Assembly (NCBI GenBank): GCA_009760855.2
Contig: WPIO01000003.1
Span: 9,227,501 to 9,287,500 of the forward strand
From: Cristatella mucedo
Lineage: Eukaryota > Bryozoa > Phylactolaemata > Cristatellidae
DNA length: 60,000 nt
Direction of reading: 5' to 3'
The position numbers were made by a program, and so were the translations under genes. Numbering within the stretch: the stretch's first letter is position 1; the number at the start of each line of letters is the position of its first letter. The notes under the pieces are model-generated. The model saw only the letters and a list, made by a program, of their open reading frames with translations, did not search any database and was not told the DNA's origin. Positions 23,101 to 31,199 of the stretch are shown here, piece by piece.

Positions 23101-26100
23101 CCTCTCCAGCGGTTAAGGTGCTCGCCCCGACCAAGGTTTGGCTGAGGTCGTGGGCTCGAGCCCCGAGGCATATGTGAAGCGCCTGAATAGAGATTAAGCT
23201 CTCTCGAGGCGCTATATAAATGAATTATATAGATATATATATTTTCTTTTCGCTCGCCATGCAGCTGAGCAGCGGGCGCAGACGAGCAGCGATTTGATTA
23301 AACCTCTTTATAACGATATCGCTTGCGCCAACAACAACAGGGAAACTAAACAGAACTACTGGGCGCCCTAGTTACATTAAACTATCGGAGACACAGGAAA
23401 CACGAGGCCAGCCTTTCCGACGTGCGAGGATATTCTCGGACCGGAGCCATCTTGAAGACGGGGCTGCTAATCTCACAAGTACCAAACCACGGCGAAATTG
23501 GTTCGACAGTGTCCGCGTAAAGGACAATGGCTAGCTCGCGGTACATCTCAGCTCGCCGAGGACTCCAGCTCGCCGAAGGGGGACTACGAACAACCAGCTA
23601 CATGGGAACGCGGAATGTACAAGCCGTAACTACGAGAGCGTGCTTATCTCCAGCCCTGCTATCTCATTGGGCCCTTGCTGCTTTGCGTTGGTTGCCGCGA
23701 AACTGTCGTTGCACCACGACATTCATCCGGGAATGTAGCTGGGTGCGACCAAGAGCGTCCAAAACCCTCGACTTGTCCGGCCAACGACAGGCGTCTAAAT
23801 GCCAAGGCTACATGACGTCTTCGTATATCTGTGCACGCCTACAGGTCAGGCCTCGGTCCAGCCGGTGACCATTATCACATTACAGCCGTCCCAGCCAGCC
23901 GAACCTAGCCTGGGTGCATCCTTATGTGTATACACTGCACATGCTCAACTAATCTTGGCCGTTTGCTAACTGCAGCTCCCTGTGCGAAACGGCGCATGCG
24001 CTTAAAGCAGTTGAGGAGCTTCGACGACGTCTTGCGAAACATTTCTCTGCAGCTGCAGAAGCTGCCGCTGGTGGACGCGATCGTCGTGCCTCGCTTCATC
24101 GGCCTCAGCGCGCCCAGCTCGGACCTGCTGCCGCTGCTCCACGGTATTTGCCAGCAGATACACAGCGCTTCGGGTGCCGCATCGGCCGCGCGACTCGTGC
24201 CGACGGAGGCGAGCCAGCTGGCCAAGTACTTTGGCGACCTGCTGCGAAGATTTCCCGCCCATCGGAAGCTGATCGTGCTGATCGACGGCCTCGACTTGCT
24301 CTCGCTGGGTCGCGGCGGCGGCGGCGGCGGGATGCGATGGCTGCCGCGGTCGGTCGGCGGCAACGTGAGGATCGTCGTGTCGACGTCGACGGCGAAGAAC
24401 GACGTACTTAGTCGCCTGAGGAGCGAGCCGCCGCCGCGGCGGCGCGACAGCTTCGTCGAGCTGCGGCCGCCGACGGCGGAGGCGTGCGTCGACCTCGCGG
24501 CCGCCGAGCTTCGCCGCCAGGGCCAGCGGCTGGCGCCCGGCCAGCTCGCCGTCCTGCTCACTGCGCTACGCCACGTCCCGACGCCGCTGCACGCTCGCCT
24601 GCTTCTCGCCGGCGAGGTAGAGCGCTGGCGTTCCTTCGACGCGGTCGACGAGTCGTGGCTGCCGCGAGGCGGCGTCGACGACTGCGTCGCCTGGCTCTTC
24701 GACCGGCTCGAGCGGCGGCACGGCCGCGTCGTCGTGGCTCGAGCTCTCGCCTACATCACTGCGTCTGCTTTCGGCCTGAGCGACCTGGAAATGGACGAGC
24801 TGCTGTCTTCAGACGGTGCCGTCGTGGCGGCTCTTCGCGGCGGCGATCGCGACGGCCGCCCCTCGCCTGCGACTCCGCAGCCGCCGTCGCGGTGGCGTGC
24901 TGCAGCGGCGTCGTCGTCTCGGGCCGTGCCGCCGCACGTGTGGGCGCGCCTGCGAGACGATCTCGGCTCGCTGCTGGCGCTGCGCGAGATCGAGGAGCTC
25001 AACGTCCACTGCTGGTTCAACTCGTGCCTCGCCGACGGAGCTCGCGCCCGCTACCTATCCGATCCGGCGACGGCGAGAGCTGTCCACTCGGCCATGGCCG
25101 ACTACTACCTGGCACGCTGGCAGCGACAGCGAGCCGCCGCAGCTGCCGCTGCAGCTTCGGCGGAGAGGACGTCGGCGAGCGGTCTCCCCGGCGGTGGTGG
25201 CAGCCGACGCGGTCGCATCGTGCCGTCTCACCATGACCACCGTGCTGCCGTCGCCGACCCGGCCATCGCCGACCACCGCCAGGCGGCGGCGGATGAGGTG
25301 CGACCGAGCGCTCGCGTGTACGCCCGGATGCCCGTGCACCTTCGCGAGGCCGGGCGGCTCGACGAACTGGCGGCCGAGGTTGTATTTAACTACGAGTGGA
25401 TGCACAGCAAGGCCCGCGACGCGTCGCTTCTGGCCGTCGTCTGCGACTCGCGGCTGCTCGAGGGGCGCGCCGACGCGTGCCTGCTAGAGAGCGCACTGCA
25501 AACCGCTGCACTGCAGCTGCTTGCCGCTGCCGCCTCCGGCGTCAACGGCCTGGCGCCAGAGCTCGTCGGGCGCCTGCTGCCGCACGTTGGCCGGCACTCG
25601 GCCACCATCGGACGTCTGGTGGCGCAGTGCGAGAGCGTCGGCGTCGCACACTGCGCGCTTGTGCCCGCATTCGGCTACTCGTCGGCCCCGGGCAGCCCAC
25701 TACGGCTGGTCATAGACGACGGCGGCGGCGGCGGCGGCGATGTCGAGCCGATGTCACTGTGCGCAGTCGGTGACGGCTGCGCACAGCTGCTCACCAAGAG
25801 CCCATCGTCTCCGGCCATTCGGCGCTACGACGTGGCCAGCGGGCGGCTGCTGCAGACCGTCGCCACGTCGCTGGGCCGCCTGCACGTGCCGCCGGGTGGC
25901 GATGGGTCGCGAGTCGTCATCATCGACGGCGAGGCGGAGAAGTCGCTCAAGGTGCACGATGGTGCGAGCGGCGAGTTCCTCGGGCAGTTCATACCGTGCA
26001 ATCACTGCGATGTCAAGTCGCCGAGCCGCTGCCGCTTCGACGCGGTGAGCGTCGCAGACGGGCATGCGTGCCTCGTCGTTGGAGACGCGGAGGCGGGCGG

Positions 26101-28462
26101 CAGCCACCTGTGCGTCTGCGCATTGCCGTCGTGCGACTTCCGAAAAACGGCGCGCCTCGACGGACGCAGCAACGTGGCATGCGTGGCGCCCAGCGGGCAG
26201 TTCGTGCTGTGCAGCAGCGGTGCTGCGATCGAGTCCTACCGTCTGGTCGACGCGTACGAGCGCGTCGACTCAACACAGCTCGACCGCCGCCCGACCTGCC
26301 TTGCTGTCGCCGCGTCGTCGGCGACGGCGTTCGTGGCGAGCGACGAGGTCAACGTGGTAACCATTCTCCACCTTGCGCCGGCCACGGGACGAACACATGC
26401 GGTCACCAAGCTGCCTCTTCGCGAAGCGCTCGGCGCCGACGATCGGATTCGAAAGCTGGTCGTGGGGAATCTCGGCCGCGGCAGCGGTGATGGTGTAGCG
26501 TCGGCGCTGCTCGCCGTGCTCGGCGCCGACCAAGTGCTCGTCTACTCGTGCGCTCTCGACAGGATCATGCTCGCCATCCGACGCCCGCCGTCAGCGCCCG
26601 CCGAGTTCCGACTGCCGAGGCGAAAGTTCCCGACCATGATCGGCTTCGCCGACGCAGCGTTCACGCGAGACGACCGGCACGTGCTCTGCTCCATCTTCCG
26701 CGAGGTGCAGGTCTGGAGCGTTCGGCTGGGCGTCGAGGTTCGCGTCCTCCGAGCGCCGATCGGCGTCGTCAGCCGAGTGCTCCACTGCGAGCGTGACAAT
26801 CTCGCGCTGACGGCATCCGCCGAGTCGAGCCGCATACACGTCTGGGACCTCGGCAACGGCGGCGACATTGCAGCAAATCGCGGCTGCAATGATGACACCG
26901 CCGAGGCGGCAAGCGGCAGCGGCGGCAGCTGCTTCCAAGCGGCCGACCGCCTGACTGGACCGATCGCCCGGCTGCGCCTGTCACTCGACGGAGCGCTCTG
27001 CTTCGCAGCGTGCGATGGCAGCGACGAGGTGGGCGTGTACGACCTGGGCTCCGGACAGCTGCGCCACCTGTTGACGCACGAGAGCGCCGTCGTCGACTTC
27101 GTGCCGTCGGCTGACGGTGAGCACGTGCTCGTCTCGCTCGCTCCGTCGGCGGCCAAGCACTGCTGCCGCCTGTGGTACGTAAGGGAGCGGCGTGTGCTCC
27201 GTCAGTTCGGCGTCGCCCCGGGCGCCAGCGTGGCGCTGACGACGCAGAACGCGTTTGTCCACTTCGCACCGCGTTCTCGCGACTTCAAGGCGCCGTACTG
27301 CGTGACGCAGCTCGCCGTGTCGGAGGACGTCGTTCGCGAGACCGAAGCACCGTTCTCGCTCAGCTTCCTCGTCGGCGAGCCATTCGTTACGGCGAGCGAC
27401 AAGTACCTGGTCGTGCTCACCGCCGAGAGCTATGTGGAGTGCGAGGCGCGCTACGTTAGGCCATCCATCTTGGCGTTCTCGCTGCGAAGCGGCCTGTCGT
27501 ACAAACTGTACGATGAGAGTGAGCTGGGCTTCCTCGCTGCGGACCGCACGATTGAGGACGCGAGGCCCGTCAAGAGCGTCCCCAACCAGGTGGTGGCCAT
27601 CTACACACTGGCAGCGAAGCCCGGTGGCGTTGGCGGGAGAGCCACCGCCGCTGCCGCGCTCGGCTTCTTCGTGCTCGACCTGCACAGCGGCATGGTGCTT
27701 CGCTACGACGACGCGTTCGCACCGCCGTCGACGAGCGTCCGAGACATCCACTTCAGCACCGGCGGTGTGCTGTGCGTCAACTCGCGTACCGGCGTCGCCT
27801 ACAGCATGGCGTCCGGAGAGCCGCTGGCGAGCATCGGGAACGCTGGCGCTGCCGTGCGGCTCATGTGCGACGGCAAGTCGGCGGCGTACCGTCGCGGCGC
27901 CGAGCTGGTGGTCGAGCGTGTGCACGACAATCGCGTAATCGCTCGCTGTCCGCTAGAGGGCGACGTCGCTTGCATGGAAGTCGGACACGACGAGCAGACG
28001 CTAGTGCTCGGCCTCGCCGACGGCGGGGTGCTGGCCTACTCGCTGGTGGACGGCGCCTACTGCGACGCAGCGGCCACGCTGTCGGTCGTCAGAAACCGGC
28101 GTGCCGATAGCCGCTGGCAGCCGATCGACGACGGCTCGGCAAGTGGTGGCCAGCTGCTGTGGGACAGTGTCGTGCCGAACTGCGCTGGCTGCGGGGCCGC
28201 CACGACCGGCGGTCCGAGTGAGCCGGGCTCGGCGGCGGTGGCGCTGTCGCGATCTCGCTCGACGTCGGCCGCCAACGCGCTACCATTGGACAGGGACCGC
28301 CTGAAGGCGCTCGGTGGCGGCGGCGGTGGCGGCGCCGCTCTGAGCGGCCGACCAAAGACCAGCAGCTGCTACATGGCGACGAAGAGCGGCGGCGGCTACA
28401 CGACGACGGACCGTGCGCTGCTCTTGTCGCGAGCTTCCTCCAAGGCTTGCCGGCTCATGTGA
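14351..28462 (+). CDS. NWD2-like: NACHT and WD-repeat domain protein 2-like (STAND NTPase), complete, 7 exons
   Basis: Joined exons are 14351-14537, 15134-15222, 16336-16449, 19274-19513, 20273-20390, 20537-21141 and 24011-28462. All introns are GT-AG with matching phases, giving about 1,934 codons; vertebrate NWD2 is about 1,740 aa. Family landmarks in order are an N-terminal region with IKIFVCSTPT, YVDLRWG and KYGRRRP; LLDKWYRKDTNSVPP; a Walker A GDPGVGKTTVM at residues 435-445; a Walker B-like LIVLIDGLD at about 538-546; a helical region ending in HSAMADYYLARW; then WD-type beta-propeller repeats from about residue 1000 onward. The C-terminus is low-complexity, Gly/Ser-rich and ends in CRLM. 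Family knowledge suggests a cytosolic nucleotide-dependent signalling scaffold, but the partner is unknown. NWD1 or another NWD paralogue is possible; the giant last exon and the N-terminal motifs favour NWD2. Confidence 0.88.
14733..14930. repeat. imperfect (TC)n pyrimidine tract
   Basis: About 200 bp of CTCTC/TCCCTC-rich pyrimidine on the sense strand of NWD2-like intron 1, about 200 bp upstream of the exon 2 acceptor. The Ser/Leu-rich open frame across it is an artefact. Confidence 0.95.
15134..15222 (+). CDS. NWD2-like: NWD2-like coding exon 2
   Basis: Acceptor TCTTCGCAG| and donor CAC|GTGAGT. Residues 63-92: DMEEERSAIM.. through GLEFH. Phase 1 in, phase 0 out. The join restores the aspartate before MEEERSAIM, as expected for the family pattern of an Asp followed by an acidic, ERxA-type helix. 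Confidence 0.88.
15505..16186 (+). mobile_element. LINE-B 3' fragment in NWD2-like intron 2
   Basis: A degenerate C-terminal reverse transcriptase segment includes a CATCGTACCAACTGCTCTTCTGGC-like region near 15577-15600. It ends with AAATGTAAAGTGCCTAG, AGAGATTGAGTTCTCT and a TTGTTATTAT tail that merges into the following (TC)n tract. Confidence 0.75.
16187..16253. repeat. (TC)n microsatellite
   Basis: A pure CT tract on the sense strand, directly following the LINE-B tail and ending about 80 bp before the exon 3 acceptor. Confidence 0.98.
16336..16449 (+). CDS. NWD2-like: NWD2-like coding exon 3
   Basis: Acceptor TTCTTGCAG|, donor GTG|GTGAGA. Residues 93-130, beginning YVDLRWG and ending LSAGPNFV. 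This is the most recognisable N-terminal block of the NWD family. Phase 0 at both ends. Confidence 0.92.
16635..16690. repeat. 14-bp tandem array, about 4 copies
   Basis: A unit close to GTGCAGGGAGCAGA is repeated head to tail with minor changes inside NWD2-like intron 3. Confidence 0.85.
17930..18500 (-). mobile_element. weak LINE remnant
   Basis: The minus-strand translation contains SAARNVCRKYRNGQIT and a following AERAFGSYHRK. These line up with the LINE-B order SAARLVCRERRS ... GDRAFSSYAPT. It is heavily decayed, and boundaries are approximate. Confidence 0.45.
19274..19513 (+). CDS. NWD2-like: NWD2-like coding exon 4
   Basis: Acceptor GCTGCGCAG|, preceded by a run of 15 C residues; donor AGA|GTAAGT. 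Residues 131-210 begin ALVGQKYGRRRPP and contain the diagnostic WYRKDTNSVPPLYVLLPP. Phase 0 at both ends. Confidence 0.92.
20103..20186. repeat. (CT)n microsatellite
   Basis: A CT-rich tract with small interruptions on the sense strand, about 85 bp before the exon 5 acceptor of the NWD2-like gene. Confidence 0.95.
20273..20390 (+). CDS. NWD2-like: NWD2-like coding exon 5
   Basis: Acceptor CCTTTGCAG|, donor TTTCCG|GTAAGC. Residues 211-249, from NGSDGDEF to LRDYFVS. Phase 0 in, phase 1 out. It links correctly to exon 6, giving YFVSDLESELKQG. Confidence 0.88.
20537..21141 (+). CDS. NWD2-like: NWD2-like coding exon 6 with Walker A
   Basis: Acceptor CGCCGCACAG|, donor CTTGAG|GTGAGG. Residues 250-451. 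It carries the linker helices and, near its end, the P-loop GDPGVGKTTVM at 21091-21123. All P-loop residues (G-x4-GKT) are intact, so nucleotide binding is expected. Confidence 0.92.
22290..22965. other. GC-rich island inside NWD2-like intron 6
   Basis: A sharply bounded GC/CpG-rich stretch with overlapping long open frames on both strands (22285-22866 minus, 22407-22820 plus). Translations are Arg/Ser/Ala-rich with no domain I recognise. It could be an internal promoter or regulatory CpG island, or GC-driven chance frames. Confidence 0.35.
23091..23233 (+). repeat. SINE-A copy
   Basis: A tRNA-like head has CCAGCGGTTAAGG as box A and GTGGGCTCGAGCCCC around box B (about 23150-23164). The tail is GTGAAGCGCCTGAATAGAGA, then a CTCTCGAGGCGCTATATAAA-type stem and ATGAATTAT. 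The tail closely resembles the LINE-B 3' end. Confidence 0.85.
24011..28462 (+). CDS. NWD2-like: NWD2-like coding exon 7, 4.45 kb, single exon
   Basis: Residues 452-1934, with TGA at 28460-28462. It contains the NACHT beta strands (VVPRFIGLS, LIVLIDGLD, WLPRSVGGNVRIVVST), the helical region, and beta-propeller repeats such as VQVWSVRLG, RIHVWDLGNG and VGVYDLGSGQLRHLLTH. The third codon position is overwhelmingly G or C. Low-complexity Gly, Ala and Ser runs lie in loops, for example around 25140-25210 and 28310-28340. The start at 24011 (GCAG|TTGAGG) is chosen for phase; 24008 would also fit. Long frames on other strands and phases within it are compositional shadows. Confidence 0.9.
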   Translation: MRSFDDVLRNISLQLQKLPLVDAIVVPRFIGLSAPSSDLLPLLHGICQQIHSASGAASAARLVPTEASQLAKYFGDLLRRFPAHRKLIVLIDGLDLLSLGRGGGGGGMRWLPRSVGGNVRIVVSTSTAKNDVLSRLRSEPPPRRRDSFVELRPPTAEACVDLAAAELRRQGQRLAPGQLAVLLTALRHVPTPLHARLLLAGEVERWRSFDAVDESWLPRGGVDDCVAWLFDRLERRHGRVVVARALAYITASAFGLSDLEMDELLSSDGAVVAALRGGDRDGRPSPATPQPPSRWRAAAASSSRAVPPHVWARLRDDLGSLLALREIEELNVHCWFNSCLADGARARYLSDPATARAVHSAMADYYLARWQRQRAAAAAAAASAERTSASGLPGGGGSRRGRIVPSHHDHRAAVADPAIADHRQAAADEVRPSARVYARMPVHLREAGRLDELAAEVVFNYEWMHSKARDASLLAVVCDSRLLEGRADACLLESALQTAALQLLAAAASGVNGLAPELVGRLLPHVGRHSATIGRLVAQCESVGVAHCALVPAFGYSSAPGSPLRLVIDDGGGGGGDVEPMSLCAVGDGCAQLLTKSPSSPAIRRYDVASGRLLQTVATSLGRLHVPPGGDGSRVVIIDGEAEKSLKVHDGASGEFLGQFIPCNHCDVKSPSRCRFDAVSVADGHACLVVGDAEAGGSHLCVCALPSCDFRKTARLDGRSNVACVAPSGQFVLCSSGAAIESYRLVDAYERVDSTQLDRRPTCLAVAASSATAFVASDEVNVVTILHLAPATGRTHAVTKLPLREALGADDRIRKLVVGNLGRGSGDGVASALLAVLGADQVLVYSCALDRIMLAIRRPPSAPAEFRLPRRKFPTMIGFADAAFTRDDRHVLCSIFREVQVWSVRLGVEVRVLRAPIGVVSRVLHCERDNLALTASAESSRIHVWDLGNGGDIAANRGCNDDTAEAASGSGGSCFQAADRLTGPIARLRLSLDGALCFAACDGSDEVGVYDLGSGQLRHLLTHESAVVDFVPSADGEHVLVSLAPSAAKHCCRLWYVRERRVLRQFGVAPGASVALTTQNAFVHFAPRSRDFKAPYCVTQLAVSEDVVRETEAPFSLSFLVGEPFVTASDKYLVVLTAESYVECEARYVRPSILAFSLRSGLSYKLYDESELGFLAADRTIEDARPVKSVPNQVVAIYTLAAKPGGVGGRATAAAALGFFVLDLHSGMVLRYDDAFAPPSTSVRDIHFSTGGVLCVNSRTGVAYSMASGEPLASIGNAGAAVRLMCDGKSAAYRRGAELVVERVHDNRVIARCPLEGDVACMEVGHDEQTLVLGLADGGVLAYSLVDGAYCDAAATLSVVRNRRADSRWQPIDDGSASGGQLLWDSVVPNCAGCGAATTGGPSEPGSAAVALSRSRSTSAANALPLDRDRLKALGGGGGGGAALSGRPKTSSCYMATKSGGGYTTTDRALLLSRASSKACRLM

Positions 28463-28714
28463 TGCTTGCGGCTGCCATGAATCCACAGCGAGGCTTGTGG
28501 CGGCCTCGGTTCGAGAGCGAGGCTCGCGGAGGCCGCACATCCAGAGCGAGGCTCGTGGCTCCAGAGTGAGGCTCACGGCGGCCACGGCTCCAGAGCGAGA
28601 GGCTCGCCGCTGCTACTCACTTGTCTACCAATCGCGCCGTCTGCTCGTGGTTGGAAGGATTGGGTTTAGGGCAGTCGCTGTACGTATGCTCTGATATTTC
28701 GCACGTCTGCCTGT

Positions 28715-28725
28715 AATAAAATAAA
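28715..28725 (+). terminator. polyadenylation signals of NWD2-like gene
   Basis: Two overlapping AATAAA hexamers (28715-28720 and 28720-28725) lie about 250 bp after the stop codon. This is a plausible 3' end for the transcript. Confidence 0.6.
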
Positions 28726-28836
28726 ATCCCGTATTTTTACGAACCGCTCATGTGTGATAAATGCCGTTTGAAGTCACTCCAGGTAACCAAATCTGGCGGA
28801 ACGGTAGCACCCGTCTAGTGTAGTTGTGAGGTGCAT

Positions 28837-29667
<831 letters not shown>

Positions 29668-29808
29668 AATAATTCAGTCGTATAGCGCCTCAAGATAACT
29701 TAATCTCTATTCAAGTGCTTCATATAAGCCTCGGTGCTTGAGCCCACGACCTCAGCGAGACCTTAGTCAGGTCGAGCATCTTAACCGCTGGACCAAACCA
29801 GCTCAACT
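29668..29808 (-). repeat. SINE-A copy
   Basis: Reverse complement of the SINE-A layout: the tail AATTCAGTCGTATAGCGCC sits at the low-coordinate end, box B is GCTTGAGCCCACGAC, and box A is near TTAACCGCTGGACCAAACC at about 29779-29797. Confidence 0.85.
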
Positions 29809-30721
29809 GCGATAGAACCCGCCTTCAGACGGCGCAGACTCAAACGAGCTTTGTGTAGCCGTTCGAAAACAGCTTTCCTAAAATTCGCTAAATAGATTAG
29901 TCACGCGGGCTATTGAAAGCTCCGCGATAATTTGATGATGTGAATTTATTCTCTCATGCTGTGACTTCGCTGTTCCGAGTCGCTGTGCAACTCGTGGCAG
30001 AAGAGCGCGCGATGTTGAGGGATAAGCGAGTGCTTCGGATCGACAGTCTCGTCAGCCGCGAGCGCGGGACGCGGTGCTTAATAGCCACACCCACCCGGCG
30101 TCCTTCACCTTGATACCGCTTTTTGATTTCACAGCTGCGCTCCACTGTATTGCTGACGTCCTCCTGATACACTCGCTCTAGGCCGCGCCGGGAGTAATGA
30201 TGTAGCCCAGGAAGAGCTGTTTTGGCTGAACAACCAGTCTAAATCACTCACGACACTGGCATGCTGCAGTACAAGACGCTAAACTTGACTATTTGTGTCC
30301 GAAGAAAATAAAAAGCGCTAGCAAAAAATAAAAACAAAATGGGAAAGGCGGACGAGAGACATGCTGTTACGCATGCGCTGTAAGTGTGGTTTCTGCACTC
30401 GCGTTCTTCCTTCATCGCGAGCACCTGACGTAACGGGTGCTAGTCCTTGCAGCCGAGTGATGACTACAGGTGCTAGAGCTGGCGCCCCAATCCGGGTCTG
30501 ACGCCTCGTAGTTGGTGGAGCCGATACGCGCCCGCGCATATGTCGACACAGTAGCGAAGCCGCAGCAGCAGTCAAGATGTCAGCTCGTACCATAGATCGC
30601 GTCGTTAGCGACGCAGAGCTGCTTATTCTAGAGCCTGCGACGAGGGGGATTATCACGTCTGACGTGCAGACTCAGCCACAGCGTCCGACTGCCTCGTTTG
30701 AAGCCCAAAATGCAACAACTA
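29809..30721. other. unassigned intergenic DNA, moderately GC-rich
   Basis: No gene recognised. A frame starting at 30577 runs into the LINE-B tail at about 30720. This could be decayed 5' sequence of LINE-A copy 3, but there is no motif to support that. Confidence 0.35.
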
Positions 30722-30840
30722 ATAATAATAATAATAATGCATTTGATATAGCGCCTTCAGATAACTCAATCGCTTTCTAGGCACTTTATATTTGCTGCAA
30801 GCAATTGATCAGCGCTGCAGATGTCAAGTATCTGCAGGCT
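30722..30840 (-). mobile_element. LINE-B 3'-end fragment
   Basis: AATAATAATAATAATGCATT followed by the reverse-complement LINE-B end motif (AGCGCC.., CAATCGCTTTCTAGGCACTT). This is a very short 5'-truncated insertion. Confidence 0.75.
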
Positions 30841-31199
30841 AAAGGTCGGTTATGAAATATCTGGTTTCTAACACTCGTAACAACGGAACCGCTAATACTC
30901 ACTCGCAGGCTCTGTCTAAATTTGAGCGATCAAGTCGGCGCTATGTTTTAATATTGACCAGCAAGTCCACACCGCGAACATGACCCTGGCTAAGGGTGCC
31001 CGAGCGGCACGTTAGCCTGCTGTTCGTAGTCTTTGTCGTTGGTGTGAGAATAATTAGCTTAAACGCGAGCAGCCTCGTCCGTATCCGGTCGAACGTTCCA
31101 CTCCCGCTGGCCGCTAGCGTTCGGCCAGCGGCGATAGCCGCGCGGAGGGACATTATATGCGGGCCAAAATGTATTACAACATCCGGGACCCTATAATGG

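Larger units (their letters stand above)
21142..24010. other. NWD2-like intron 6
   Basis: 2.87-kb intron splitting the NACHT module between Walker A and Walker B. It contains AT-rich DNA (21.5-22.1 kb), a GC-rich island (about 22.29-22.96 kb, separate entry), a G-run at 22980-22989 and a SINE-A copy. The 3' end has CTGCAG at 23970-23975, but that acceptor would give the wrong phase and a stop. GCAG ending at 24010 keeps phase 0 although its pyrimidine tract is weak. Confidence 0.65.

Noticed and set aside
23100-23170. tRNA gene candidate from the box A and box B-like sequences
   Set aside because: The same module recurs with a common non-tRNA tail in several places, and no full cloverleaf with paired acceptor stem is visible. 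It is the head of a SINE.
23924-24010. Upstream extension of the NWD2-like last exon to the methionine at 23924
   Set aside because: The extension has no resemblance to the family. The protein must join the Walker A exon in phase, which 24011 allows.
24484-28355. Many long frames on the other strand and other phases across the NWD2-like last exon, including a 314-codon minus frame at 26981-27925
   Set aside because: They are shadows caused by extreme GC content. The +frame 24011-28462 has recognisable NACHT and WD motifs throughout.
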